Assembly: GCF_022809775.1 (NCBI RefSeq)
Contig: NZ_CP094380.1
Span: 1,847,001-1,911,000, forward strand
Direction: 5' to 3'
Length of the DNA stretch: 64,000 nt
Origin: Pseudodesulfovibrio tunisiensis
Lineage (GTDB): Bacteria; Desulfobacterota; Desulfovibrionia; Desulfovibrionales; Desulfovibrionaceae
This document shows positions 42,770-52,560 of the stretch, piece by piece. The translations under genes were made by a program, and so were the position numbers. The notes beneath the pieces were generated by a model. It made no database searches. It was not told where the DNA came from and saw nothing but the letters and a program-made list of their open reading frames with translations. The first letter of the stretch is position 1, and every line of letters begins with the position of its first letter.

Positions 42770-44761
42770 ATGGCACGCAAGGAAATCCGATTCTTCTGTC
42801 TCGTCCTCGCCCTCGCCCTCTGCTATCAATGCTTCCTGTACTGGCCCTCGACTTCGGCCTACCTTGCCACCCCGGAAGCGCATTGGCAGGGGCAGCCCCT
42901 GCTCACCACGCCGGATGGCTATCTCTTCCTTCGCCATGCCCAAGCCTATGTTTCCGGCATATTTTCCCCGGACGATTTTCTACGCCCCTATGCGGCTAGC
43001 GCCCAGCTTCCCTTGATCTCGTCCTTGGCCGGGCATTTGTCCCAATGGTCTAACATCCCTTTGGAATCCACGGCCTTCTACCTCCCACCAATACTGGCAG
43101 CCCTCATGGTGTTCGTCTGCCTCGGCATGGGCATAATCTTGGGCTCGTGGAGACTCGGCCTGCTGACATTCTGCTTTGCCGCAGCCTCGCCCATGTGGTT
43201 CTACCGAACATACCCCGGCAATTTCGACACGGACGGTCTGAATCAGGTGTTGTTCTGGAGTGGCCTTGTGTGGGGCTATCTCATGCTTCGGGGCAGCAAA
43301 GCGCAACGCGGCGCATGCCTCGCACTCTGGATTGTCACGAACGTACTTCTCATTGCATGGTGGCCACAGGCCGGATTGCCCTTTGCCCTGCTGAATGCAT
43401 GCTTCGTCTTCACCGGTCTTGCTCTGGAAAAGGGCTGGCTGCGGCATCGCGCCTTCTGGCTGGCTGCAGCTATCGGTACAGGTCTTGGCGCTACAGCCCT
43501 CAGCTTCCCCCATGTCCTTCCAAATCCCATCGACACCGGGCTCATCCACTTCATCCAACACATCAAACTGATCCTCGGCTCAAGCCAGCACACCTTTCTG
43601 GCCGCAGGGAAAAGCGTCAGCGAACTCGGCACATTGTCTTTTTTCGATGCAATCAAGGAGACTTCCGGAAGCATGCTTCTTTTTGTCGCGGCAATCGGTG
43701 GCGGCATTCATGCATGGCGACATTCCCGGGCAAGTCGATACTACCTCCTCCCCGGACTGTTCTTTTTTCTGGTCTCGTTTGCTGGAGGAAGTCGATTTCT
43801 CATGTTCTGCGCTCCGGCAGTCGGGTTGGGTGGGGCTTGGCTTCTGATTCGAACTCTTCCGCAAGCGTACGTGGAAAAGGAAGATGCAAAAATCCTCACG
43901 ACGATTCTGGGTGGACTGCTTCTGATCCAGATTGCAATTCCCCTTGTCCAATATGAAATCAACAACACAAATGATGCATGGACCGCCGGACTGGCAGAGG
44001 CCTACAAGCGAAGGAGCCCGGAAGAGGCGCAAACATGGAACTGGTGGGGGCCGGGATATTTCCTTCAGCATTTTGCCAACAGAAAGACCTTCATCGATGG
44101 AGGATCGCAAACCAATGAACGCGCCTTCATCGCTGCGGTCCCGTATGCGGCAAGCAGTCCGGAATTGGCCAGAAACTGGATAAAGTTCTTCACTCGCCAC
44201 CCGAACGGAATCTCCAATGTCACTCACCTGCTCAAGGACAGAAACCGGGCCGTGGAATTCCTGATCAGTGCACTCCGGCAACCCTACCGGCTGGACGACT
44301 TCATCCACGAATTCAACGCACCTCGGAACGTGGACTGGAAATCCTACCTTTTTCCTGAAAGCACAGCCTATCTGGTGGCGCTGAACAGCATGCTCTACCA
44401 CGGCACATGGCTGCCCATGGGCAAATGGACGCCGAAAAATCCGACCAGCTACGAAACCACCACGTTCGCCTACCAGAGGGCGTTGATCAACAGGGACACG
44501 GGCACCATCCAATTGCCGGAAAAAACCGTCCGGTATTCGCGGCTCTACTTCATCACGCCCACAACGTTGAGTCACGACCCGAGCCATCAGCAGGGACCCG
44601 CCGCCATACTCATGCAAGGCGTTCCCTTCGTGTTCATGATTCCGCAAAAATATTTCAACGTGCTGGCTTTCCGGCTGCTTTTCATCTCGCCGGACAGCGT
44701 CCCCGGATTCACGCCCATCGCCTATCATCCCTATGTGGGGGGAGTATGGCGGGTGGAATAG
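42770..44761 (+). CDS. pglB: STT3/PglB-type oligosaccharyltransferase
   Basis: 663 residues with about 12 hydrophobic segments. Transferase signatures of the STT3 family in order: TPDGYLFLRHAQAYVSG in the first loop (catalytic Asp), FRTYPGNFDTDGLNQVLF-like second-loop DTDGLN, SVSELGTLSF (loop Glu) near residue 285, and WNWWGPGYFLQHFANRKTF near 423 with the WW-x-x-GY site motif. The C-terminal domain is soluble. Such enzymes transfer a lipid-linked glycan to Asn of exported proteins. It follows the Thr-rich lipoprotein. The symbol is by homology only. Confidence 0.88.
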   Translation: MARKEIRFFCLVLALALCYQCFLYWPSTSAYLATPEAHWQGQPLLTTPDGYLFLRHAQAYVSGIFSPDDFLRPYAASAQLPLISSLAGHLSQWSNIPLESTAFYLPPILAALMVFVCLGMGIILGSWRLGLLTFCFAAASPMWFYRTYPGNFDTDGLNQVLFWSGLVWGYLMLRGSKAQRGACLALWIVTNVLLIAWWPQAGLPFALLNACFVFTGLALEKGWLRHRAFWLAAAIGTGLGATALSFPHVLPNPIDTGLIHFIQHIKLILGSSQHTFLAAGKSVSELGTLSFFDAIKETSGSMLLFVAAIGGGIHAWRHSRASRYYLLPGLFFFLVSFAGGSRFLMFCAPAVGLGGAWLLIRTLPQAYVEKEDAKILTTILGGLLLIQIAIPLVQYEINNTNDAWTAGLAEAYKRRSPEEAQTWNWWGPGYFLQHFANRKTFIDGGSQTNERAFIAAVPYAASSPELARNWIKFFTRHPNGISNVTHLLKDRNRAVEFLISALRQPYRLDDFIHEFNAPRNVDWKSYLFPESTAYLVALNSMLYHGTWLPMGKWTPKNPTSYETTTFAYQRALINRDTGTIQLPEKTVRYSRLYFITPTTLSHDPSHQQGPAAILMQGVPFVFMIPQKYFNVLAFRLLFISPDSVPGFTPIAYHPYVGGVWRVE

Positions 44762-45204
44762 CTTTTCGCCGTGAAGCAGCCTCCATGTCACCATCCCTTG
44801 CAGCGGGCACCTTCTTCCGGATCATTCACAGGAAACGCATGCACATGAAACAGAACAGGAGCCGTTTCTCTTTTCTTTCGAGTTGTAAAAAAAATGATAG
44901 TGTGCTTAATATGAATAGGTATTGAACCTTTTGCCGTACTTTTTGTTGAAAAGATCAATGATAACAAAGTTTTGTCATTAAATATACACGTCATCCCGCA
45001 TGCTTCGCACTCACGCAGTCCGGAGAATGAGGTTGTCTGCATGAAACGGATATGAACCGGTGCAACAGCAAAAAAGAGGCTACAAGACAAGATTATCATT
45101 TATCATGATACAGCTCCCATGACATGGTGATCATGCTCCACATAGAAACGTTCAACTCGCGTTCAGCCTCCAAATCATGATTATGTGCAAATGGAATCGA
45201 CTTC
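44762..45204. other. AT-rich intergenic region, no gene
   Basis: 443 bases that separate the oligosaccharyltransferase from the next gene. A near-palindrome TATCATTTATCATGATA near 45100 resembles an iron- or other regulator site but is not convincing. ORFs on both strands lack coding character. Confidence 0.45.
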
Positions 45205-46122
45205 ATGCGTAAAGAGACTGTGAAAAAGCCGCCATGGCCTTACAACATCGAATTGACGAACAAGTGTCCATTCTCATGCATCATGTGCCCGCGCGAAAAG
45301 TCCATGACAAGACCTGCGGAAGACATGAAATGGGATGTATACACGAAACTCATTGATGAATTCCATTCTCTGCATGACGGTGCGAAACTGATGGGGAAGA
45401 AACTGCTGCGCCTGCATGGAATGGGAGAATCACTGGTCCATCCTCTTTTCGATGAAATGATTCGCTACGCGGCAGACAGAGGATTCAAGGTCGCCATATC
45501 CTGCAACCCCCTGCTCCTGACCGACACGGTCGCCGACAGACTTCTCGACAGCGGGTTGCACACCCTTTTCTTCTCTCTGGACGGGCATGACGATGCCTCG
45601 TTCGCCCGAATCCGTGGCGTGAACAATGCCTATGATCGTTCCGTGCGACGGCTTGAACGCTTTCTGGAAAAACGCGCTTCATCCGGGGCCATCGAACGAC
45701 TGGAACTGTCCATGATCGATTTTGAAAGGAATCGGGACAGCATCCGATCCATTGAAAGGTATTGGTCGAATCATCCCCTGATAGATCGATTCAGAAAAAA
45801 GATTTTCGTCAATTGGGCGGGGCTTGACGATGGGGTGAATGCCCTGATTGACGAGGAGGCGTCCACGAGTGCGACCAGGTTGGCGAACAACAAGGGCGGC
45901 TGTGTGGAGCCTTGGGCTCAGCTTTCCATACTTGTGGATGGCGAAGCGGTTCCCTGCTGTTTTGATTACGACGGAAAATATCCCCTGGGAAACATACTTG
46001 AAGAAGGCGTGATGGGTGTTTGGAACGGCAAGGCCATGCAGGCATTGCGGCAGGAATTTCTTCAAAGGGAAATAACCAATCCCTTGTGTCGAAAATGTCT
46101 TTTTCGCCCCGAGGCGTCATAG
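45205..46122 (+). CDS. Radical SAM protein with SPASM-type C-terminus
   Basis: 305 residues. Cx3Cx2C iron-sulfur motif at C21, C25 and C28 (NKCPFSCIMCPR). Lys/Arg-rich core with LRLHGMGESLVHPLFDEM, FSLDGHDDASFARIRG. The C-terminus has WAQLSILVDGEAVPCCFDYDGKYPLGNI and a later CxxC (LCRKCLFRPEAS), typical of SPASM auxiliary clusters. Such enzymes modify peptides or sugars. In this glycan-gene neighbourhood a sugar or nucleotide substrate is possible. Not specific. Confidence 0.85.
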   Translation: MRKETVKKPPWPYNIELTNKCPFSCIMCPREKSMTRPAEDMKWDVYTKLIDEFHSLHDGAKLMGKKLLRLHGMGESLVHPLFDEMIRYAADRGFKVAISCNPLLLTDTVADRLLDSGLHTLFFSLDGHDDASFARIRGVNNAYDRSVRRLERFLEKRASSGAIERLELSMIDFERNRDSIRSIERYWSNHPLIDRFRKKIFVNWAGLDDGVNALIDEEASTSATRLANNKGGCVEPWAQLSILVDGEAVPCCFDYDGKYPLGNILEEGVMGVWNGKAMQALRQEFLQREITNPLCRKCLFRPEAS

Positions 46123-46256
46123 GGAGAAAAGGGGGCCGCATTGATACCAGCACAATGACGTTGTCTTCCACCACTGAAAGAATTTTGCCCGTACGCAGGA
46201 AGCCTGCACATTCGAGACTGAACAACTGAAACGTCGTCATCCTGAAAGAGAGGCTC

Positions 46257-47987
46257 ATGAAAATGGAATTTGCAGTTGATCTGCCCAACATCATCGGCAC
46301 GGGAGAAATTGCCGTTACCGGAGCCTCGGGATTTGTCGGCCGCCATCTCTGCAACCGACTGATCGAACTTGGCGTGAAACCCAAGGCGATCGTCCGGCGT
46401 GACGATGAAGATCTGCGCAGCTCAGGCGCCGACATCTGCGTTGTCGACTTTCAGGATCCGAAGGATTTGTCGAAAGCGCTGGGCGATGCCAGCCACGTGA
46501 TCCATTGTGCGGCAAACGCCATGTTCGGCAATGGTCCCCAGTACGAACGGGACAACGTTGAAACAACGCGAACGCTTCTCAAGGCGCTTTCCCGGAAGAC
46601 ACGACACCTTGTCTTCCTCTCCACCATTGGCGCAATCGACCGTTGCGCGACCGACGACTGTTCAGCCCCTCTCCAGGAGGAATCGCCTGCCTGCCCCACC
46701 TCCGACTACGGACGGTCAAAGCTCCGCTGCGAATCCATGGTCAAGGAATCCGGCATCCCGTACACGATCATCCGCCCAACCATGGTTGTCGGCAGCGACA
46801 TGCGCGCCGACAGTCATTTTTCCGTGTTTGCGGGCATGGCTCTACGCAAGTCATTCTTCGCCCGTTTCTGCTGGCCCGGCGCCATGTCGGTCATCCATGT
46901 CGACGATCTGGTGGATGCCATCATCCACTCTGCCATTGAAGAAGACACTCTCGGCCAGACCTGCTTCTGTGCCGGGGAGGACATGAAAATAGGCGAGTAC
47001 CTGAAGCGGGTGAATCCCAAAAGCGCATCCATCGGGCTGCAATGGGCCACGACCGTGTTCGGTCCCCTTGTCAAACGCCTTCCCTTTCAACTCAAGGCCC
47101 TGTTCCTTCCGGCCTTGACTGCGTCGGACGACCGACTTCGCGCAACGGGCTGGGCTCCGCAAAAAACCGCCTGGGAAGCCCTTCAGGGCGTGGTTGAACG
47201 GGAAAGGCTGCGGAAAGACCCATTTCTCGACCCCGGCGGGCTGACCGTCGTGACCGGCGCGGCCTCCGGCCTCGGCAGAGCCTTTGCCGAGAAACTCGCT
47301 CCGCTCAGACAATCGATACTGCTGGTCGACAGAGACCCTGCCGGACTTGCGGAAGTGACTGCGGCCTTTCCCCACTGCCGGACTTGCACGCTGGATCTCA
47401 CGAACGAAAAGGAACTGGAGCATTTCCTCGATGACACCTTGCAGCATGATGCCATAACCGAACTCTATGCCTGCGCCGGGATAGGGGCGAGAGGCACCGT
47501 GCAGCAACTGGACCTCGGAATTCAGAAAAAGATATTTGAAATAAACCTGCTGAGCAGAGTTGCCATGGGCAAGGCCTGCGCAAAACGGATGACAAGACGG
47601 CACTTCGGCAGAATCGTCTTTGTCAGTTCGTCTTCGGCATTTCAACCGCTCCCGTACATGGCAGCCTATGCCTCCTCCAATAGCGCCCTGCTCTCTCTGG
47701 GCGAAGCCTGGGGGGCAGAATTGCGCCGTTCCGGGGTTCACATGCTCACCATCTGCCCGGGCGGCATGAAAACCAATTTTCAGAAATCCGCCGGGGTCAA
47801 GGAATTGGAAGGCGAAAAACTGATGCTGCCGGAAGAAGTTGTCCGACAGACCATGAACGCATTGAAAGGACAAGGCCTGACCGCCATCGTATCTGTCAGA
47901 TCAAAGGCAATGGCATTGCTGGCGCGCCTGTTGCCGCGTGAAATTTCAGTGCGACTCTGGATGCGTCTGATGGGGAAAATGCGATGA
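46257..47987 (+). CDS. Two-domain SDR fusion: extended epimerase/dehydratase plus classical SDR with altered active site
   Basis: 576 residues. Domain 1 (about 15-320): VTGASGFVGRHLCNRL, catalytic Thr/Ser in FLSTIGAI, YGRSK, then VIHVDDLVDAI, an extended SDR as in sugar-nucleotide or lipid-linked sugar enzymes. Domain 2 (about 330-576): LTVVTGAASGLGRAFAEKL, NXAG-type loop YACAGIGARG, Ser in VSSSSAF, and YASSN near residue 471, where the catalytic Lys is replaced by Asn. Domain 2 may therefore bind but not catalyse, or use another base. Fusions of two SDR modules are unusual. The stop overlaps the next start. Confidence 0.85.
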   Translation: MKMEFAVDLPNIIGTGEIAVTGASGFVGRHLCNRLIELGVKPKAIVRRDDEDLRSSGADICVVDFQDPKDLSKALGDASHVIHCAANAMFGNGPQYERDNVETTRTLLKALSRKTRHLVFLSTIGAIDRCATDDCSAPLQEESPACPTSDYGRSKLRCESMVKESGIPYTIIRPTMVVGSDMRADSHFSVFAGMALRKSFFARFCWPGAMSVIHVDDLVDAIIHSAIEEDTLGQTCFCAGEDMKIGEYLKRVNPKSASIGLQWATTVFGPLVKRLPFQLKALFLPALTASDDRLRATGWAPQKTAWEALQGVVERERLRKDPFLDPGGLTVVTGAASGLGRAFAEKLAPLRQSILLVDRDPAGLAEVTAAFPHCRTCTLDLTNEKELEHFLDDTLQHDAITELYACAGIGARGTVQQLDLGIQKKIFEINLLSRVAMGKACAKRMTRRHFGRIVFVSSSSAFQPLPYMAAYASSNSALLSLGEAWGAELRRSGVHMLTICPGGMKTNFQKSAGVKELEGEKLMLPEEVVRQTMNALKGQGLTAIVSVRSKAMALLARLLPREISVRLWMRLMGKMR

Positions 47988-48865
47988 ACCAAAGCTGTTT
48001 CATTTGCGGGGCAGCCATGGCAACCGGGCGCACCCCTCACTATCTGCGCTGTTCATCCTGCGGACATGAAGTCCTGTCGGACGGCCAGCAACAGGGCTTC
48101 ATCGTGAACGATCCAGTTACCTATGAGGACACGAACAAACGCACCGGTCTGGATCGGTTCAAAAGATCCGTTCTCAAGCAGGTGGCAAAAGGACATGAGA
48201 TCACGCTTGCGGACATCGGGTCAGCCACGGGACGCTTTCTCTTCCAGAACAAGGACATCATCGAAGAAGGTTGGGGAGTCGAAGTCACCCCGGAAGCGCT
48301 CGAATTTTCACGAAAAACGCTGGGCCTGAATGTCGTGGAAAATGCAAAAGAGCTTCCACCCAATCTTTCCGTGGTAACCGCGTGGCATTCTCTGGAACAC
48401 ATCCCGGAAAGGGAACTGCTTTCCGTCATTGAGAATGTGGCATCCAAATTGAAACAGGATGGGCACTTCATCATCTCCGTTCCCAATGCGGATTCAAATC
48501 AGTACCAGTGGTATGGGACATCGTATGCGTATTACGACATGCCAAACCACCTGCATCAATTCACCAACACCTCTCTTGATCTGATCATGGGAAATGCCGG
48601 ATTTCAGCGCACCGGCAACATATCATCCTCTCAATACAACCATTTCGGGCACATACAGAGCATCCTCAATGTTTTAACGAATTCACACAACTACCTCTAC
48701 TATCAACTCAAACGCAAGCAAGGAAGTCGAAACCTCTTTCTGGACGCTGCCAACCTCCTCTTCCTCCCCGTTGCATTGTGCATAGGAACCCTCCTTACGG
48801 CATTTGATTTACTCAAACCACAAAAGCAAGGAGTCATAACGGCATGCTACCAACACACCACCTGA
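47984..48865 (+). CDS. Methyltransferase with N-terminal zinc ribbon
   Basis: 293 residues. An N-terminal zinc-binding ribbon, C5-x2-C8 and C23-x2-C26, precedes a class I SAM-dependent methyltransferase core (ADIGSATGRFLFQ, WHSLEHIPERELL, FIISVPNADS). The C-terminus adds a hydrophobic patch (ANLLFLPVALCIGTLLTAF) likely at the membrane. This architecture is typical of sugar C- or O-methyltransferases in surface-glycan clusters. Overlaps the next gene by 22 bp in another frame. Confidence 0.85.
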   Translation: MNQSCFICGAAMATGRTPHYLRCSSCGHEVLSDGQQQGFIVNDPVTYEDTNKRTGLDRFKRSVLKQVAKGHEITLADIGSATGRFLFQNKDIIEEGWGVEVTPEALEFSRKTLGLNVVENAKELPPNLSVVTAWHSLEHIPERELLSVIENVASKLKQDGHFIISVPNADSNQYQWYGTSYAYYDMPNHLHQFTNTSLDLIMGNAGFQRTGNISSSQYNHFGHIQSILNVLTNSHNYLYYQLKRKQGSRNLFLDAANLLFLPVALCIGTLLTAFDLLKPQKQGVITACYQHTT

Positions 48866-49788
48866 TCAGCATTGTTGTTCCTGTTTTCAACGAGGAAGAA
48901 TCGATTCAGGAAACCATCAAACGTCTGCTTGCGTTGCGCGGCTCATTCGACAACGAGGCCAACATCGAACTCATTTTCATAGACGATGGGTCCAATGACA
49001 GTTCCCTTCGCCTGCTGCGGGACGCAGCAACCCGGGAACAATGCATCAAGATCATTTCCTTCAGCCGCAACTTCGGCCATCAGATCGCCATCACCGCAGG
49101 CATAGACGCGGCGCAGGGGGATTATGTCGCGGTCATAGACGCGGACCTTCAGGACCCGCCCGAACTGATTCGGGACATGTATTCCCTGGCTCTTGCCGGG
49201 TATGATGTTGTTTACGGCAAACGACGTACCCGGGCAGGGGAAACCATGTTCAAGAAGCTCACGGCAACGGCCTTCTACCGTATCCTGAGTTACATGTGCG
49301 AAATCCCCATCCCCACGGATACCGGAGATTTCAGACTGATGTCGCGGCGCGCGGTCAACGCATTGAGCGAATTGCGCGAACGCCACCGTTTCGTGCGCGG
49401 CATGGTTCCCTGGGTGGGATTCCCCACAGCTCCGCTGGAATACGACCGCGAGGAACGCTTTGCCGGAACGAGCAAGTATCCGCTCAGGAAAATGCTGGCA
49501 TTCGCAACAAACGGCATCCTGTCCTTTTCCCGCAAGCCACTTGCCGTGGCTTCCAGACTCGGTTTTCTCGTGCTCTTCTCAGGACTGCTGCTCGGCCTGT
49601 ACATGCTTGGCCTCAAACTGTTCACGGACATTCCCGTTGCAGGTCTGACCGTGATCCTGTTGACCATCATCATGTTCAGCGGAATGCAGATCATCCTGAT
49701 CGGGGTGGTCGGCGAATACATTGCCAGAATCTTTGAAGAGGTGAAAGGACGTCCCCTCTATGTTGTTGCGGAAAAGGTCAATTTTTAA
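48844..49788 (+). CDS. GtrB-like polyprenyl-phosphate glycosyltransferase (GT2)
   Basis: 314 residues. GT2 domain: ISIVVPVFNEEESIQETIKRL, IDDGSNDSSLRLL, SRNFGHQIAITAG, VIDADLQDPPELI (DxD motif), KRRTRAGETMFKKLT, DTGDFRLMSRR. Two C-terminal membrane segments follow (SRLGFLVLFSGLLLGLYML, LTVILLTIIMFSGMQIILIG), as in GtrB and DPM-type enzymes that charge undecaprenyl phosphate. The GtrA-like gene overlaps its end by 29 bp, a common pairing. Confidence 0.93.
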   Translation: MLPTHHLISIVVPVFNEEESIQETIKRLLALRGSFDNEANIELIFIDDGSNDSSLRLLRDAATREQCIKIISFSRNFGHQIAITAGIDAAQGDYVAVIDADLQDPPELIRDMYSLALAGYDVVYGKRRTRAGETMFKKLTATAFYRILSYMCEIPIPTDTGDFRLMSRRAVNALSELRERHRFVRGMVPWVGFPTAPLEYDREERFAGTSKYPLRKMLAFATNGILSFSRKPLAVASRLGFLVLFSGLLLGLYMLGLKLFTDIPVAGLTVILLTIIMFSGMQIILIGVVGEYIARIFEEVKGRPLYVVAEKVNF

Positions 49789-50152
49789 CGCACCAATCAG
49801 ATATACCATAGTCGTCATCATAGGATTCTGTGTCGACTTCAGCATCTACTCGGGCCTCGTATGGGGTGGACTCTCCATCTATGTGGCGAATGTCATTGGT
49901 TTTACTGCCGGAGCAATGATAAATGTCTGGTTGATCAGGCGTTTCGTCTTCCCTGATGTCCGGTTCAAGTTGATGCAGGATATCGGCCTGACCCTGATCA
50001 GCAACGGATTCATGCTTCTTGTGGGATTGCTGCTGCTCTATCTTTTTGCCGAGCTGATGGGGATCGATGCGTATCTGGCCAAGATACTGGCAAATGGAAC
50101 CACGTTCGTATTGAACTACCTGACTCGGGCCACTCTCTTCAGGAGCAAATGA
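49760..50152 (+). CDS. GtrA-family flippase-like membrane protein
   Basis: 130 residues with four hydrophobic helices (IVVIIGFCVDFSIYSG, VANVIGFTAGAMINVWLI, GLTLISNGFMLLVGLLLLY, ILANGTTFVLNYLTRATL), the GtrA pattern including the conserved NxxLTR ending. It likely flips polyprenyl-phospho-sugar made by the preceding GT2 enzyme. Overlaps its neighbours on both sides. Confidence 0.9.
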   Translation: MLLRKRSIFNAPIRYTIVVIIGFCVDFSIYSGLVWGGLSIYVANVIGFTAGAMINVWLIRRFVFPDVRFKLMQDIGLTLISNGFMLLVGLLLLYLFAELMGIDAYLAKILANGTTFVLNYLTRATLFRSK

Positions 50153-51333
50153 GTATGTTTTCAAGCTTGTCTCGAATAACACTGGCCAAAGCTGCAATAT
50201 TCAAGAATGCCCCGGTGTACATACAATTCTATGTCACTTCGCGCTGCAATCTCGAATGCGAACAATGCAACATCATTTTTGCCAACTCCGATGTCAGAGA
50301 GTGCACCATAGATGAAATTGAACGCATTGCAGACAACTTTGCCGAAATGAAAGTTGCCATAGTTCTGCTGACAGGTGGTGAACCCTTTGTACGAAAAGAC
50401 CTGCCACAGATAATTCACGCCTTCGAATCCCGAGGCATCCACGTCCGAATGCAAACAAACGGCTTTGCCAGCGAGGAACAGATCGTCAGAGCGATCGAAG
50501 CCGGCGGCAAGGACATTTCCATCTCTCTCGACTCACTCCATCCAGACCGACAGGCAATCATCAATGGCAAGGTGGAGAATTCCTGGAATCGCGCGTTGCG
50601 CGCCATGGCCATTTTCATGCGCCATCTCCCCAGGGAGGGAAGTTTCGCATCGCTCGGATGCGTACTGCAACCTCAAAACATGGCGGACATCGAGGATGTC
50701 ATTCGTTTCGGTACCGCAGCCTCCTGGTTCACTTCTCTGGTTCCCGTCCATGTCTCGGACAATGCAGCTCCCCGCGGTTTCCGGTCCTTCGATCAAACGC
50801 TGCAATTTCGCGAAACCGAATATGCAACCGTAGACGCAATCATCGAGCGCGTTCGCCGCATGCGTACAGAGGGATACCTTCTCTACGACAGCGACCAGTA
50901 TCTTGATGACATCAAACGATTCGTCAGAAACGAAAAGACGACCTGGCGCAGCCACAATCACGACGTCTGCGACTCCCCAAATCTGTATTTTGCATTGCTG
51001 CCCAATGGAGAATTCGCTCCCTGCTGCGACCACCGTATGGAGAAGAGCTACCCCGCATATGCTCCCGAATTCCCTTCGCAGTACAAACAACGGCAATTCC
51101 GCGAGGAAGTGGCGCGCATCACCTCGGCCTGTAGTGGCTGCATGTATGGAAGCTATCCGGAAATGACTGTTTCCATGCGCTTTCTCGCTGCGAAGATTCA
51201 AAGGGTAAAGACCTTCATCACCTCCCCTCCGGACAAGAACTGGCCCCTGAGCTACGAGGAACTCCTGGAACTGGCTGAAAGCATTCGCAGTGAAAGGCGG
51301 GAACGTCCCCAAAGTCGAAGAAATGACGGGTAA
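50149..51333 (+). CDS. Radical SAM protein (SPASM-like)
   Basis: 394 residues. Cx3Cx2C at C33, C37 and C40 (SRCNLECEQCN), then LLTGGEPFVRKDLP, QTNGFASEEQIVRAI, SISLDSLHPDRQAII, all standard for the radical SAM barrel. C-terminal Cys residues (APCCDHR, CSGCMYGSYPE) suggest auxiliary cluster binding. Start overlaps the GtrA stop (ATGA). Substrate unknown; the cluster suggests a sugar. Confidence 0.87.
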   Translation: MSMFSSLSRITLAKAAIFKNAPVYIQFYVTSRCNLECEQCNIIFANSDVRECTIDEIERIADNFAEMKVAIVLLTGGEPFVRKDLPQIIHAFESRGIHVRMQTNGFASEEQIVRAIEAGGKDISISLDSLHPDRQAIINGKVENSWNRALRAMAIFMRHLPREGSFASLGCVLQPQNMADIEDVIRFGTAASWFTSLVPVHVSDNAAPRGFRSFDQTLQFRETEYATVDAIIERVRRMRTEGYLLYDSDQYLDDIKRFVRNEKTTWRSHNHDVCDSPNLYFALLPNGEFAPCCDHRMEKSYPAYAPEFPSQYKQRQFREEVARITSACSGCMYGSYPEMTVSMRFLAAKIQRVKTFITSPPDKNWPLSYEELLELAESIRSERRERPQSRRNDG

Positions 51334-51348
51334 CAATCGAGGTCGCCA

Positions 51349-52515
51349 ATGATTCAAGACAAGAAACTCAAGAGTTACAAGTACCGTTTTCTGATCTCCG
51401 CCCAAAGGATTCACCCCCCGACCAACGATGCAGGGATTGAATGGGACGACTTCCTGCGTTCCCTTGATTTCACCTGCGAAGAGGGGCAGGTGTCCATAGC
51501 GTGGACAGTTGGAAACGGCGGCAAGATTCAATCAGGAATCGAGGATGCCGTATTCTATCTGCGCGGAGACACGGACCGGCAAGCCGAAAAGCAAAGGAAG
51601 TCGGGCATGCAATCCGGCGAAGACCCCATCAGGAAGGGGAATGCCGAACTTTTCGGCAAACTTGTTTCCGAGGTTGCGGAAGCTGCGGGCTTCAAGACGG
51701 GCGGCATGTGTGAAGATTCCGACAAATTTGCCAGGGAACGGGAATTCCATGACGAATGGGCAGGAAGCACGAACGTCGAGGAAATTGATGTCTTTCGGAC
51801 GAACGAAGCCTGCACCGCCCCCGAAATGCGCTACATCACGAAACGTCTCGGCAATCTCAAGGGGAAAAAACTCCTTGATGTCGGATGCGGCCTTGGCGAA
51901 GCCAGTGTCTACTTTGCCATCCGAGGGGCACAGGTAACCTCTTCGGATCTCTCCCCCGGAATGCTTGATGCGACCTGCCGACTGGCGCAGGCAAATGGCG
52001 TTTCGGTAACGCCGCATGTTTCCGCGGCAGAGGATTTGCGCTTGCCTGCGGATGCCCTGTTCGACGTCATCTACGCTGGCAACCTGCTTCACCATGTCGA
52101 CATCGAAGCAACAATAAAACGCTTCCTTCCCCATTTGAAACCCGGCGGAAAAGTCGTGACCTGGGACCCGCTTGCGTACAATCCGGCGATCAATGTGTAT
52201 CGGAAAAAAGCCATGGAAGTACGCACGGTGGACGAGCACCCCCTGACATGGAACGACATTCGACTGTTCAGGGAACATTTCCGCAATGTCGAAACCCGTT
52301 ACTTCTGGCTGACCACGCTGGCCATTTTTGTTGCCATGGCTCTCCTGCAACGTCGCGACCCGAACAAGGAGCGGTATTGGAAATCCGTCATCGACGAAAG
52401 TGACAAATGGGCCCCCATGTACAAACCGCTCGAATTTTTCGACAGAATACTACTGACCATACTTCCACCGTTGCGACTGCTCTGCTGGAATGTCGTCATT
52501 GTCGCTGAAAAATGA
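51349..52515 (+). CDS. SAM-dependent methyltransferase with N-terminal extension
   Basis: 388 residues. A class I methyltransferase core at about 165-300: KLLDVGCGLGEASVYFAIRGA, SSDLSPGMLDATCRLA, YAGNLLHHVDIEATIKRFLPHLKPGGKVV. The first 150 residues form a separate region (IQSGIEDAVFYLRGD...HDEWAGSTNVEEIDVF) of unknown role. The C-terminus is hydrophobic (LTTLAIFVAMALLQRR, LLTILPPLRLLCWNVVIVAEK). Likely modifies a sugar or lipid carrier. Confidence 0.85.
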   Translation: MIQDKKLKSYKYRFLISAQRIHPPTNDAGIEWDDFLRSLDFTCEEGQVSIAWTVGNGGKIQSGIEDAVFYLRGDTDRQAEKQRKSGMQSGEDPIRKGNAELFGKLVSEVAEAAGFKTGGMCEDSDKFAREREFHDEWAGSTNVEEIDVFRTNEACTAPEMRYITKRLGNLKGKKLLDVGCGLGEASVYFAIRGAQVTSSDLSPGMLDATCRLAQANGVSVTPHVSAAEDLRLPADALFDVIYAGNLLHHVDIEATIKRFLPHLKPGGKVVTWDPLAYNPAINVYRKKAMEVRTVDEHPLTWNDIRLFREHFRNVETRYFWLTTLAIFVAMALLQRRDPNKERYWKSVIDESDKWAPMYKPLEFFDRILLTILPPLRLLCWNVVIVAEK

Positions 52516-52560
52516 TCAACTCTGCATGAAATTCGAATACGGGAACAGGAAAGCCTCGAT

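Noticed and set aside
45085..45115. Fur-like site (TATCATTTATCATGATA) before the radical SAM gene
   Set aside because: Only partial match to the consensus and no iron-related gene downstream; kept as part of an unassigned intergenic region.
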